From the NCBI GenBank assembly GCA_023418915.1, contig JAEZYU010000058.1, positions 1 to 48,088 on the forward strand: a DNA stretch of 48,088 nucleotides, read 5' to 3'. This stretch comes from Bacillota bacterium. GTDB lineage: Bacteria; Bacillota; Clostridia; Acetivibrionales; DTU013. Positions 26,636 to 35,826 of the stretch are shown here, piece after piece (positions within the stretch are counted from its first letter, which is position 1; each line of letters begins with the position of its first letter). Under the pieces are notes generated by a model that made no database searches, was not told the origin of the DNA, and was given only the letters and a program-made list of their open reading frames with translations. The position numbers and the translations under genes were made by a program.

Positions 26636-28969
26636 ATGATCGAATATTGCGATGGAATATTCCGTATGACAACTCAAAACACGTCCTACTGGTTCAAACT
26701 CACTCCTTTTGGCCACCTTGAGCACATCCACTACGGTCCCAGACTAAAGGAGCAGTCTGTCGATGGACTGCTGCTGAAACGGACTGCAATGACCGGCAGC
26801 AGCGTTTGTTATGATGAGTCTGACCAGAATTACTGTCTTGACAATATGTGTCTTGAATGGTCAGGTATAGGCCGCGGAGACTACCGCCACTCCCCTGCAG
26901 AGATGAAAATGCCTGACGGCACCTTTACCTGCGATTTTCAATATAAGTCTTACAGTATATCACCCGGTAATATTCCAATAGAAGCACTTCCCACCGCCTG
27001 CGGTCAGGAGAACGAATGTCAGACGCTGGAACTTATACTGGAGGATACATCCAACAAATGCAAGCTGCTGCTCTATTACACCGTATATGAAAGGGTCAAT
27101 GTAATCACACGGCGGGCTGTTCTGGAGAACTACAACGAAAAACCATTAGTCATACGCCGCCTGATGAGCATGATGGTTGATTTGCCTGACCGCAGCTTCC
27201 GGCTTGTTACATTCGACGGCGGCTGGATAAAGGAAGCTCACCGTCATGAAAGGCCGCTGGCGTATGGTCTTTACATCAATTCCTCCACCACCGGCGCCAG
27301 CAGCAATCGGCACAATACCGGCTTTTTGCTCACCGAGCATGGAGCATCAGAAGAACACGGAAATGTCTATGGCTTTAATCTTATTTACAGCGGCAACCAT
27401 TACGGTGCAGTGGAACTGAGCAATCACGGTGCAGTCAGGGTAATGCAGGGAATAAACCCGCATTGCTTCGAATGGACACTTCAAAAGGGCGAGCTGTTCC
27501 ATACGCCAGAAGCCGTCATGACCTTCAGTTCAGACGGATATAACGGCATGAGCCACAATTTCCATGATTTCATAAACAATCATATCGTAAGAGGGGATTG
27601 GAAGAACAAGGAGCGCCCTGTACTTATAAATAACTGGGAAGCTCATTTTTTTAAGTTCACCCAGGGCAGGCTGCTTAAGCTGGCACGAAGAGCCAGGCGC
27701 CTGGGTGTCGAACTGTTTGTCCTCGACGACGGCTGGTTTGGCAAACGCAACAGCGATAAAGCCGGCCTTGGTGACTATTCGGTCAACAGAAAAAAGCTGC
27801 CAGGGGGCATAGCACACTTTGCCGGGAAGATAAAAAGTCTCGGAATGGGCTTTGGGCTCTGGTTCGAACCAGAAATGGTCAATCCCGACAGTGATCTGTA
27901 CAGAAATCACCCTGAATATGCTGTTACAACCCCCGGAAAGAATCCAACTATTGGCCGCAATCAGCTTGTGTTGGACCTATGCAACCCGGCGGTGAGAGAT
28001 TATATAGTAGATTCAGTGGGCAGCATTTTGGATGAAGCAGGCATAACCTATGTTAAATGGGATATGAACCGCCATATAAGCGATGCCTTTTCTCCTCATC
28101 TCAGTAATCAGGGTGAATTCTTTCACAGATATATACTGGGGCTCTATGACGTTCTTGGAAGGATTTTCAGGCCGCGTCCCCACATACTGCTTGAAAGCTG
28201 CTCAAGCGGCGGAAACCGGTTTGATTTGGGAATGCTGTGCTACTCTCCGCAAGTATGGGCATCTGACAATACAGACCCTGTAGAAAGACTCAAAATACAG
28301 CAAGGGCTATCTTACCTATATCCTCTATCTTCTATGGGAGCGCATGTTTCGAGCGCTCCGCATCAGCAGACACTGAGGGACACACCACTTACGACCCGCT
28401 TCAATGCTGCCTGCTTTGGATGCCTTGGATACGAGCTGGACCTGAAATACCTGTCGATGGCTGAAAGACGGGAAATCAAGGGTCAGATAGCGTTTTACAA
28501 GCAGCACCGCAGAACGTTCCAGTTCGGCAGATTTTACCGCCTGCCTGCAGTAAAAAGCAACAAGGTGCACTGGCAGTGCGTCGATCCGGATAGAGATAAG
28601 GCCATTGCAGGCTTGTTCCAGACACAGGCGGAAGCGAGTGAAGGATATGACCTTCTGCCATTGACCGGTCTTGATCCGGATAAACACTATGTGATGGCCA
28701 CCAGACCGCAAAGCCTCTTCATAAAGCGTTTCGGTGGACTGGTCAATCATTTGCTGCCATTCGCTCTCAACCCGGATGGACTGCTCCTTCGATCTGTAGG
28801 AAGGCACTATTGTCTCACAGACTGTGTCGAAAAATATGAGGGTTATGGAGACCTGCTTATGTCTGGAGTCCGTCTGAACAACCAGTTTATGGGCACATGG
28901 TACAACCCTCAGACAAGATTGCTGGGCGATTTTGGTTCAAATCTGTATGTACTGGAAAGAGTCAGGTGA
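26636..28969 (+). CDS. GH36 alpha-galactosidase
   Basis: The 777-residue enzyme hydrolyses terminal alpha-galactosyl residues (melibiose, raffinose family). An N-terminal beta-supersandwich (about 1-320) is followed by the catalytic barrel with VLDDGWFGKR (363-371), nucleophile Asp476 in YVKWDMNR and the acid/base in WASDNTDPVE (541-550), then a C-terminal beta domain. GH36 group I enzymes have this length. No signal peptide, so the sugar must be imported; the GPH symporter gene downstream is a natural partner. AAGGAAGG lies eight bases before the ATG. It is in a cluster with the GH13 glucosidase, but gaps of 160 and 550 bases suggest separate promoters. Confidence 0.95.
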   Translation: MIEYCDGIFRMTTQNTSYWFKLTPFGHLEHIHYGPRLKEQSVDGLLLKRTAMTGSSVCYDESDQNYCLDNMCLEWSGIGRGDYRHSPAEMKMPDGTFTCDFQYKSYSISPGNIPIEALPTACGQENECQTLELILEDTSNKCKLLLYYTVYERVNVITRRAVLENYNEKPLVIRRLMSMMVDLPDRSFRLVTFDGGWIKEAHRHERPLAYGLYINSSTTGASSNRHNTGFLLTEHGASEEHGNVYGFNLIYSGNHYGAVELSNHGAVRVMQGINPHCFEWTLQKGELFHTPEAVMTFSSDGYNGMSHNFHDFINNHIVRGDWKNKERPVLINNWEAHFFKFTQGRLLKLARRARRLGVELFVLDDGWFGKRNSDKAGLGDYSVNRKKLPGGIAHFAGKIKSLGMGFGLWFEPEMVNPDSDLYRNHPEYAVTTPGKNPTIGRNQLVLDLCNPAVRDYIVDSVGSILDEAGITYVKWDMNRHISDAFSPHLSNQGEFFHRYILGLYDVLGRIFRPRPHILLESCSSGGNRFDLGMLCYSPQVWASDNTDPVERLKIQQGLSYLYPLSSMGAHVSSAPHQQTLRDTPLTTRFNAACFGCLGYELDLKYLSMAERREIKGQIAFYKQHRRTFQFGRFYRLPAVKSNKVHWQCVDPDRDKAIAGLFQTQAEASEGYDLLPLTGLDPDKHYVMATRPQSLFIKRFGGLVNHLLPFALNPDGLLLRSVGRHYCLTDCVEKYEGYGDLLMSGVRLNNQFMGTWYNPQTRLLGDFGSNLYVLERVR

Positions 28970-29517
28970 TTCATATAGCTTTCTTATCTCACTCAGCGCT
29001 CTATCGGTATGAAACGTATATTGTATATAACCATGTTCAACTCTTTCTGTTATATTTCCATATCTTTTTCAAGGCCTTTCGCAAAAGTCCAGGCTTACAT
29101 TAAATGATTGCCTAATATTATCGATTAATTGGACGATCCTGAAGGATAACTCAGCTGCATCCCAAGACGATCCAACTTTTTTGTTAAAAATTTTAACTAA
29201 TGGGGTGTTTCTGTAAGATGATCCAACTTTTTTGTTAAAATTTTCAACTAATGCGGTGTTATTGACAGTAATTATCGTTCTTTTGGGCTGTATCAGTATA
29301 CATAATTCCTCATATCGCTGAGTTATGTAACGTCAGTGATACATTATCACTCCCATTTCTTGAAAAATTGAGTTATTTCCCATAATCACCTTAATATCAG
29401 CACAAAGTGAAGTTGTAAAACATTTTATCCCAGACACTTTGGTGATATAATTAAATTACATTTTATACAGCCTGATCGTAAGCATTTCCACACCAAAAAT
29501 TGAATGGAGGCAGCACC
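28970..29517. other. 548-base gap between alpha-galactosidase and the sugar symporter
   Basis: No gene is visible. It holds the 51-base direct repeat (29164-29265). TATAAT near 29444 is a possible -10 for the symporter, without a good -35. Confidence 0.5.
29164..29265. repeat. two direct copies of a ~51-base unit
   Basis: AAGAYGATCCAACTTTTTTG starts at 29164 and again at 29215, each followed by a near-palindromic TTAAAATTTT run, ACTAATG and GGTGTT. The copies are about 90 percent identical and lie in the probable upstream region of the symporter. They could be binding sites or a slipped duplication. Confidence 0.8.
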
Positions 29518-30894
29518 ATGAAAACCACCGCTTCTTCTCTCAACCGCTATACCTTTGGTCTCGGGACAATTGGACGAGACATGCTTTTTTCACTGGTAAG
29601 CATGTACCTGTTATTCTATCTGACAGACATCCTGCAGCTACCCGACTATATGCTGTGGTGGCTCACAGCGATCCTTCTGGTCGCACGAATCTTTGATGCT
29701 GTAAATGACCCGGTAATGGGAGTGTTTGTGGATAATACAAACAGCCGATTCGGCAAATTTAAGCCTTGGATTGCAGCAGGGGCTTTGTTTACGGGCGTTT
29801 TCACCGTGATGATGTATACAGATCTCGGCCTTAATGGAGCTCCTTACCTTATTATGTTCACAATAATCTATCTCCTTTGGGATATCAGCTTTACAGCAAA
29901 TGATATAGGTTATTGGTCAATGCTTCCCTCTTTGAGCATGGACCAGAAGGAACGTGAAAAAATTGGGGCTTTTGCCCGCATCTGTGCCAACATCGGCCTA
30001 TTTGCAGTGGTAGTCGGTATCGTACCTGTCACGAATGCTCTGGGTGCATACCTTGGAAGTATGCAGAAAGCATATTTTGTTTTTGCAATAATAATCTCGC
30101 TGATAATGATTGGAGGCCAATGCATCACACTATTTGGTGTCAGGGAATTTAAAGGCGTCTTCAAGGAAGAAGAGCAGACGACACTGAAAGGTATGGTCAC
30201 AGCAATTTTTAGAAATGACCAGCTGCTGTTCACAGCAATTTCAATGGCTCTGTTTATGATAGGCTACTCCACGACGACCAGCTTTGGTCTGTACTTCTTC
30301 AAATACGCTTACGGTGATGAAAACATGTATTCAATATTTGCATTGGTACTGGGAGTCTCACAAATACTTGCCCTTATTATCTTTCCGTTGTTCAGCAAAA
30401 AATTCAGCAGAAAGACACTCTATGCAGCAGCGACCGCATTCGTTGTGGTTGGATATGTGTTCTTTTTCTTCTCACCGATGGATATGCGTTTCATTGGAAC
30501 CTCCGGAGTACTGATCTTCCTCGGCCAGGCTTTCATCCAGCTGCTGATGCTGATGTTCCTGTCCGACACGATAGAATACGGGCAGTGGAAGCTCGGCAAG
30601 CGCAATGACAGCGTAACGCTCTCACTGCAGCCATTCATAAACAAGATTGGCAATGCAATTGCAAGTGGCATCGTAGGTGCAACGGTTATCATATCAGGTA
30701 TTAGCCAGGCTGTATCAGCCGCCGATATCACAAAGGAAGGCCTTATTATACTAAAGACTGCCATGCTTATACTTCCGCTGATATGTATTTTGTTCGGCTA
30801 CTTGATCTACAAATTCAAGTACAGGATAGACGAAAGTACATATACAAGGATACTTAGTGAGCTCAGAGAGAGGGGAGACATAAAACTGGATTAA
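29518..30894 (+). CDS. GPH family sugar:cation symporter (MelB-like)
   Basis: The 458-residue protein has about 12 membrane segments of the glycoside-pentoside-hexuronide family. Typical features are FGLGTIGRDM at the start, ARIFDAVNDPVMG (the cation-site helix) near residue 65, SRFGKFKPWI after it, and the EYGQWKLGKRND loop in the second half. It would import a disaccharide such as melibiose or an isomaltoside with Na+ or H+. The ATG at 29518 has GGAGG seven bases upstream and replaces the more distal in-frame start. Neighbouring alpha-galactosidase and alpha-glucosidase genes suggest the substrate. Confidence 0.9.
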   Translation: MKTTASSLNRYTFGLGTIGRDMLFSLVSMYLLFYLTDILQLPDYMLWWLTAILLVARIFDAVNDPVMGVFVDNTNSRFGKFKPWIAAGALFTGVFTVMMYTDLGLNGAPYLIMFTIIYLLWDISFTANDIGYWSMLPSLSMDQKEREKIGAFARICANIGLFAVVVGIVPVTNALGAYLGSMQKAYFVFAIIISLIMIGGQCITLFGVREFKGVFKEEEQTTLKGMVTAIFRNDQLLFTAISMALFMIGYSTTTSFGLYFFKYAYGDENMYSIFALVLGVSQILALIIFPLFSKKFSRKTLYAAATAFVVVGYVFFFFSPMDMRFIGTSGVLIFLGQAFIQLLMLMFLSDTIEYGQWKLGKRNDSVTLSLQPFINKIGNAIASGIVGATVIISGISQAVSAADITKEGLIILKTAMLILPLICILFGYLIYKFKYRIDESTYTRILSELRERGDIKLD

Positions 30895-30966
30895 ATACTG
30901 AGTAATATTCCGGTAATATGTAAGGATCTCTTGTACAAGACATCACCAAGAAAATAATACCTATAA

Positions 30967-31020
30967 TAACTGCCGGGCAAGGTCATACCTCAGTATCTGC
31001 ATTGACCAAGCCGGCAGTTA
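30967..31020. terminator. large hairpin between convergent genes
   Basis: TAACTGCCGG (30967-30976) pairs perfectly with CCGGCAGTTA (31011-31020), with an inner GGTCA/TGACC (30981-30985 with 31003-31007). It lies between the ends of the symporter and the transglutaminase-like gene and is probably a bidirectional terminator. T-runs on either side are weak. Confidence 0.5.
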
Positions 31021-31078
31021 ATATGAATTAGTAAGCAGTAGCTCCATTGAAACAGCCGCTTCTTATTCGATCCTTATT

Positions 31079-31957
31079 CTATATTACAAATTCTGTTGCA
31101 TCGCCCTGGACATAGCTTTTAATCGCTCCTGCAGCTTTGAGTCCCGGAGAGGACGCATATATATCATATATCCGTTCGTTCCCTTCCAACATCAATTCCG
31201 CAGCTTTGTCAAGCAGTGTATACTCCTTAGCCGAAAGGGCATTTACACCCTTTAGCATAAAGCCCCAGCAATCCCATGGGAGCAGCTCCACCTTATTGAG
31301 TGAGGCAATGTCTCTAATAAAATCGCCCAGCACAAAGTCGAGACCTTTCATGTCCATTATACCAAAGCTGTCGGGGTCTGCCGCGCCGCTTCTGCACAGT
31401 TTCCACGCCTCGCAGCCTGTTATGAACTGACCTTTGGGCATGTCGAGAGGATCAAAGCTTATACTCAATGCTTCCTTCTGCAGCCTGTCGAGTTGGGGAT
31501 CAACACTTACCCACCTGTTCTCATTGCTGTTCCAGTACTCACACATCCAGTGATCCTCGTAATGACCAGGGATAAAATATGTACCAAATCCACAGCGGGC
31601 ACGGGCCGGTATTCCCTTTGACCTGAGTATGGAGCAGAGAAAAACAGAATGATCTCTGCAGTTTCCTATAAATCTTTTTTCATAAGGCCTTTGCTGTGAG
31701 AGAGGTGATTTGTCCAGACTTTCAATCACAGCCAGTATGCTGGATACCTTTCTTGACTGTACATGCTTGTATTGAGCCTCATTCAGTGTCACACCATATT
31801 TTTGTACCCAGAAGATGTGCAGAAACAATCCTTGTATCATGTCTACTATCTCCGACACATCGTCAGGTATATGCTCATACAGCGGTGCATATTCCTCAGG
31901 ATCGGTGATCAGACTTTGAGACCGATAGTAATCCGGCAGTTTCATAAATTTGTCCAT
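31079..31957 (-). CDS. transglutaminase-like domain protein
   Basis: The 292-residue cytoplasmic protein has the transglutaminase/protease triad: Cys100 in GNCRDHSVFLCS, His136 in EDHWMCEYW and Asp153 in VSVDPQLD. Such proteins cleave or cross-link peptides or amides; the substrate here is unknown. The start is placed at ATG 31957 because AAGGGGAA lies about seven bases upstream, whereas the ATG at 32038 has no ribosome binding site. It is isolated, convergent with the symporter and upstream-facing toward abfA, so no operon partner is evident. Confidence 0.75.
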   Translation of the reverse strand: MDKFMKLPDYYRSQSLITDPEEYAPLYEHIPDDVSEIVDMIQGLFLHIFWVQKYGVTLNEAQYKHVQSRKVSSILAVIESLDKSPLSQQRPYEKRFIGNCRDHSVFLCSILRSKGIPARARCGFGTYFIPGHYEDHWMCEYWNSNENRWVSVDPQLDRLQKEALSISFDPLDMPKGQFITGCEAWKLCRSGAADPDSFGIMDMKGLDFVLGDFIRDIASLNKVELLPWDCWGFMLKGVNALSAKEYTLLDKAAELMLEGNERIYDIYASSPGLKAAGAIKSYVQGDATEFVI

Positions 31958-32218
31958 ATACATTCCCCTTCCATTCATGTACGCAGTGTCAATATTCCTC
32001 AATGGATTTCGACCTAACTTCTTTGACACTACCTTCATGTATTACTAATCATGAAACAAGTATAACATTTCTAAAAAAATACACCCCACATTTTATGCCT
32101 TATTTTGCAGGGTGTATCATCTACTATATCTGGTTATTTTCTTCATCATACAATAATGAAGTGTTTTGTGTCAGTAAACGCACAATACTGTCATCTGAAA
32201 ACCTCTTTTAATGCCGGT

Positions 32219-33718
32219 TTACTGCTTTGCAAACCTTATCACATTCCATGACAGTTTATTGAGTACAGAGATAGCCTTACCACTGTCGATTGAAGTTTTA
32301 CCACCCTTGTGCGGTACTACGTTCGTCGGGTTCGACAGCGTATTCACAGCATTGATGTCACTATTCTCCAGCACGATATGCTCGACAACGCCATACTCCG
32401 GGAAATCCCTCAGATCTGTCTCCACCAGCAAATTCTCCTCTTGGTCCCTGTTGACACAGAACATAGTAAGCTCGTCCTTCTCCTCGTTGTATACCGTTAC
32501 AGTTTCAATATAAGGAACATCGCAGAAATCCTCACTGTCATACACAGGTGACTTAACAGCAGACTGGAGCACTTGTCCCCTTCCATATATGGATGTATGC
32601 ATGTAAGGATAGAATATTGTGTTTCTCCAGACACCGCCGCCTGTTGCTGTCATAATTGGTGCTATTGTATTTACGAGCTGCGCCATACATGCGATTTTAA
32701 CACGATCGGCATTTTTCAGAAGCGTTATTAGCATACATCCAACTACCAATGCATCCTGAAGATTAAATATGTTTTCATTTATCGGTTGTGCACTTTTCCA
32801 TCTAATATCTTCGGTTATCTCAGTTTTGTACCAGACGTTCCATTCATCAAAAGAAAGGTTTATTGTCTTTTTACTGCGCGTCTTCGCCTTTATATAGTCG
32901 CATATCGATACCACAGACTTTATAAAGTGGTCCATATCTAATGAGCGGGCAAGAAAATTGGAGGTGCCCTTTTCGTCATTTCTATAATATGTGTGCAGTG
33001 ATATATAGTCTACATGTTCATACGTATGCTCCAGTGTTGTTGCTTCCCACTGTGCAAAGGTCGGCATTGCGCTGTTCGAACTGCCACAGGCAACAAGCTC
33101 GATGTCAGGATCTACCCATTTCATGACTTTAGCTGTTTCAGAAGCTATACGCCCGTATTCTTCTGCAGTTTTCCTGCAGATCTGCCACGGTCCGTCCATT
33201 TCATTTCCGAGGCACCAGGTCTTTATTCCATGAGGTTTTTCATACCCGTGGGATCTTCTGAGATCACTCCAGTATGTACCACTCGGATGATTGCAGTATT
33301 CAACAAGAGCCCTTGCACTATCAGGGCCTTTAGTACCAAGATTTACTGCCATCATAGCATCCGTATCTGCATATTTTGCCCAGTCAACAAACTCATTGGT
33401 GCCTATCCTGTTGGATTCAACAGAAGCCCAGGCGAGGTCGAGTCTTTTAGGTCTCTTTTCGATTGGTCCTATTCCATCCTCCCAGTTGTATCCAGATAGA
33501 AAATTGCCACCCGGATAACGGACTATCGGCACAGAAAGCTCCTTTACCAGGTCTATCACATCCTGGCGAAAGCCTTTATCATTAGCAGTCGGATGATCAG
33601 GTTCAAATATGCCGCCATATACGGAACGACCCCACTGTTCAATGAATGATCCAAATATCCTCTTGTCTACATTGCCTATGCTGAAGTCCTTATCCAGCTT
33701 CACAAATACTTTTTTCAT
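32219..33718 (-). CDS. abfA: GH51 alpha-L-arabinofuranosidase
   Basis: The 499-residue enzyme releases arabinofuranose from arabinan or arabinoxylan fragments. GH51 signatures are RYPGGNF (67-73), the acid/base Glu173 in CLGNEMDGPW and the nucleophile Glu292 in SFDEWNVW. The protein has no signal peptide and acts inside the cell on imported oligosaccharides. GAGGTGAAG precedes the ATG. It diverges from the ArsR-type regulator gene, and its promoter lies within an inverted repeat, so it is the likely target of that regulator. Confidence 0.95.
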   Translation of the reverse strand: MKKVFVKLDKDFSIGNVDKRIFGSFIEQWGRSVYGGIFEPDHPTANDKGFRQDVIDLVKELSVPIVRYPGGNFLSGYNWEDGIGPIEKRPKRLDLAWASVESNRIGTNEFVDWAKYADTDAMMAVNLGTKGPDSARALVEYCNHPSGTYWSDLRRSHGYEKPHGIKTWCLGNEMDGPWQICRKTAEEYGRIASETAKVMKWVDPDIELVACGSSNSAMPTFAQWEATTLEHTYEHVDYISLHTYYRNDEKGTSNFLARSLDMDHFIKSVVSICDYIKAKTRSKKTINLSFDEWNVWYKTEITEDIRWKSAQPINENIFNLQDALVVGCMLITLLKNADRVKIACMAQLVNTIAPIMTATGGGVWRNTIFYPYMHTSIYGRGQVLQSAVKSPVYDSEDFCDVPYIETVTVYNEEKDELTMFCVNRDQEENLLVETDLRDFPEYGVVEHIVLENSDINAVNTLSNPTNVVPHKGGKTSIDSGKAISVLNKLSWNVIRFAKQ

Positions 33719-33776
33719 TTCTTCACCTCATAGTGCTTAATATTTTTGTTTATTGCTTAATTATTATATTAATCAT

Positions 33777-33821
33777 ATAATAATGCTAAAAGCCATATAA
33801 GTCAATAATAATTTAGCATTA
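33777..33821 (-). promoter_or_regulatory. abfA promoter with inverted-repeat operator
   Basis: On the minus strand TTGACT (33805-33800), 17 bases and TATTAT (33782-33777) form a good promoter for abfA. TAATGCTAAA (33781-33790) and TTTAGCATTA (33812-33821) are perfect inverted arms about three helical turns apart that straddle the -35 and touch the -10. This is a strong operator candidate for the divergent ArsR-type regulator. Confidence 0.65.
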
Positions 33822-33843
33822 GGCATTACAAACAGCTTGTATC

Positions 33844-33872
33844 TTTACATAATTTACAATCTAGTTTATAAT
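33844..33872 (+). promoter_or_regulatory. promoter of the ArsR-type regulator gene
   Basis: TTTACA (33844-33849), 17 bases and TATAAT (33867-33872) lie 30 bases before the TTG start, with GGAAGGAG between. Confidence 0.6.
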
Positions 33873-33901
33873 TATATTAATCGGAAGGAGAAATTAAATT
33901 A

Positions 33902-34804
33902 TTGAAGATAACGTTATCAGAAAAATATCTTCCCGTTTTTGAGGCATTATCCAGTGGTGTCAGAATAAAAATCATAGACATGCTTGCAAATAAACCAATG
34001 AACATAAAGGATCTGGCCGAACAACTCGGACTTAGCAGCGCAATATTGACGATGCATGTTCGCAAGCTTGAAAACGCTGGGCTCATCAGGTCTAAAAGGA
34101 TCCATTCAGGCCGTTCCACAAGTAAAGTCTGCTATCTTGAAACGGACTACATAGAAATAGACCTTCCCTCAAAAAAGAAGAAAGCTGTCAAAACCCATGA
34201 ATTTACACTGCCCGTAGGACACTACACTGATTTTGACGTTGCTCCAACATGTGGTATTGCAACAACAGAAAGTGTCATTGGTTATTTTGACGATCCAAGA
34301 TATTTTCTTGATCCCGAAAGAGTCAATGCCGGGATTTTATGGTTCACAAAAGGTTTTATTGAGTATAAGGTGCCAAATTATCTACTAAACGATCAAGAAC
34401 CTTTATCGCTCGAAATATCGTTTGAGTTGGGTTCTGAAGCACCAGGAATAAACAACAACTGGCCTTCTGATATATTGTTTGTCCTCAATGGCCTCGAGAT
34501 CGGCCAATGGACAAGTCCTGGAGATTTCGGCGGAACCAGGGGCAGATATACACCAGAATGGTGGAGCCTGTCGGTAGGACAGTTTGGCCTGCTTAAGATA
34601 CTGAGGATAGATGAAACCGGGTCATATATTGACGGAGAGCGGATATCTGATGTAAATTTACGGCAATTGCAGCTTCGGCAAAAGCAGTGGTCTTTTAGAA
34701 TAACAATACCTGACAATGCCGTCCACGCAGGCGGAGTCACATTATTCGGGGCAGGCTTTGGGAATTATAACCAGGACATCCTATTCAGACTGTATTATGA
34801 ATAG
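33902..34804 (+). CDS. ArsR-type transcriptional regulator with C-terminal ligand domain
   Basis: The 300-residue protein has an N-terminal winged helix (about 8-75: LSSGVRIKIIDML, LAEQLGLSSAILTMHVRKLENAGLI). A long C-terminal domain (about 95-300), rich in beta-type sequence and aromatics, follows, unlike the short metal-sensing ArsR proteins. No metal-site cysteine cluster is seen, so a sugar ligand is more likely. TTG 33902 is the start, preceded by AAGGAG. Divergence from abfA and the shared intergenic inverted repeat suggest it controls arabinoside use. The family is known beside glycoside hydrolases in clostridia. Confidence 0.8.
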   Translation: MKITLSEKYLPVFEALSSGVRIKIIDMLANKPMNIKDLAEQLGLSSAILTMHVRKLENAGLIRSKRIHSGRSTSKVCYLETDYIEIDLPSKKKKAVKTHEFTLPVGHYTDFDVAPTCGIATTESVIGYFDDPRYFLDPERVNAGILWFTKGFIEYKVPNYLLNDQEPLSLEISFELGSEAPGINNNWPSDILFVLNGLEIGQWTSPGDFGGTRGRYTPEWWSLSVGQFGLLKILRIDETGSYIDGERISDVNLRQLQLRQKQWSFRITIPDNAVHAGGVTLFGAGFGNYNQDILFRLYYE

Positions 34805-34831
34805 AATGTCCCGGTAGTTGGGATTAGTCAA

Positions 34832-35596
34832 TTATACAGTGACGAGACCAGCTCCGAGGTTTTTACAGGTTTCTATAAAACTTTTATGTATATTGCTGTT
34901 TGTGATCAGCGTGAACTTTTCAGAAAGTGATCCTATGCTTACAAAATCTTCGATCCCAAATTTCCTTGAGTCAGCCAGGATCGTTACACTATCCGAAGAT
35001 TCAATGACCGACTGATAAATTCCAAGCTGCACTACACTGCCAACATAAATCTGTCCATTGACACCGATCCCTGTGACTCCAATGTAAGCGTTCTTAAACC
35101 TGAACTTGCGAATCATGCTCTCTGCAAAAGCTCCGGTCACTGAAAATGTATTGGAACGAACCTCCCCCCCTATCTGGAGTACCGATACAGAAGACCTGTT
35201 CAGGAGCACAGAAGCTATGTTGACTGCATCTGTTACAACTATAAGCTTTTTTGAATTATCTATTTTTTGTGACATACAGAAAGTAGTAGTACCGGACCCG
35301 ATGAATATTTTCTGGCCATCAGACAACATTCCCGCTGCTGCTGCTGCTATATCCATCTTGCTTTTAACGTTGCTCTTCATACGGATCTGAAATGGATTTT
35401 CCACCAGTACATCGTTATCAGCCAACATTGCTCCCCCATGTGAGCGCACAAGCATCTGCTTGCGTTCCAGTTCGTCCAGATCCCTGCGTATAGTCATGTT
35501 CGTTACATCGAACATTCTACACAGTTCCTCGACAGTGATAAAGCCTTTTGACCTCAGTATATCTACGATCTGCTTCTGCCTTTCCTCCTTCAGCAT
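34832..35596 (-). CDS. DeoR-family transcriptional regulator
   Basis: The 254-residue repressor-type protein has a DeoR helix-turn-helix (about 1-58: ERQKQIVDILRSKGFITVEEL, TNMTIRRDLDELE) and a sugar-phosphate-binding isomerase-like domain (about 75-250: IGSGTTTF, VVTDAVNIA, GGEVRSNT). Members respond to phosphorylated sugars. The start at 35596 fits the family length and has GGTGGAG just upstream; the longer frame to 35722 would include part of the operator. It diverges from the dehydrogenase-aldolase-kinase-mutase operon, which it very probably controls, with a kinase or aldolase product as inducer. Confidence 0.88.
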   Translation of the reverse strand: MLKEERQKQIVDILRSKGFITVEELCRMFDVTNMTIRRDLDELERKQMLVRSHGGAMLADNDVLVENPFQIRMKSNVKSKMDIAAAAAGMLSDGQKIFIGSGTTTFCMSQKIDNSKKLIVVTDAVNIASVLLNRSSVSVLQIGGEVRSNTFSVTGAFAESMIRKFRFKNAYIGVTGIGVNGQIYVGSVVQLGIYQSVIESSDSVTILADSRKFGIEDFVSIGSLSEKFTLITNSNIHKSFIETCKNLGAGLVTV

Positions 35597-35712
35597 AGCT
35601 CCACCATCCTCCATAGGCATCATTGTTATTGCTTCAATTATACACAATTGAGGATAATTGCACAACATTTTGCAGTTCCTGCCCCAATTTGTACTATTAC
35701 AAAATACTATTT

Positions 35713-35771
35713 CATCAGTCAAATGCTAAGAGCATTACCCTGTTGACTGATGTTTGTTTGTGTGCTATATT
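35713..35771 (+). promoter_or_regulatory. operon promoter with nested inverted repeat (DeoR operator candidate)
   Basis: CATCAGTCAA (35713-35722) and TTGACTGATG (35743-35752) are perfect inverted arms; nested inside is AATGCT-AAG-AGCATT (35722-35736). The right arm contains the -35 TTGACT (35743-35748), and TATATT (35766-35771) follows after 17 bases. A repressor bound here would block the operon promoter. Confidence 0.7.
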
Positions 35772-35826
35772 TATTATTATATTAAACATTTATGAACATT
35801 TATACCGGCATAGGAGGTCATAAACA

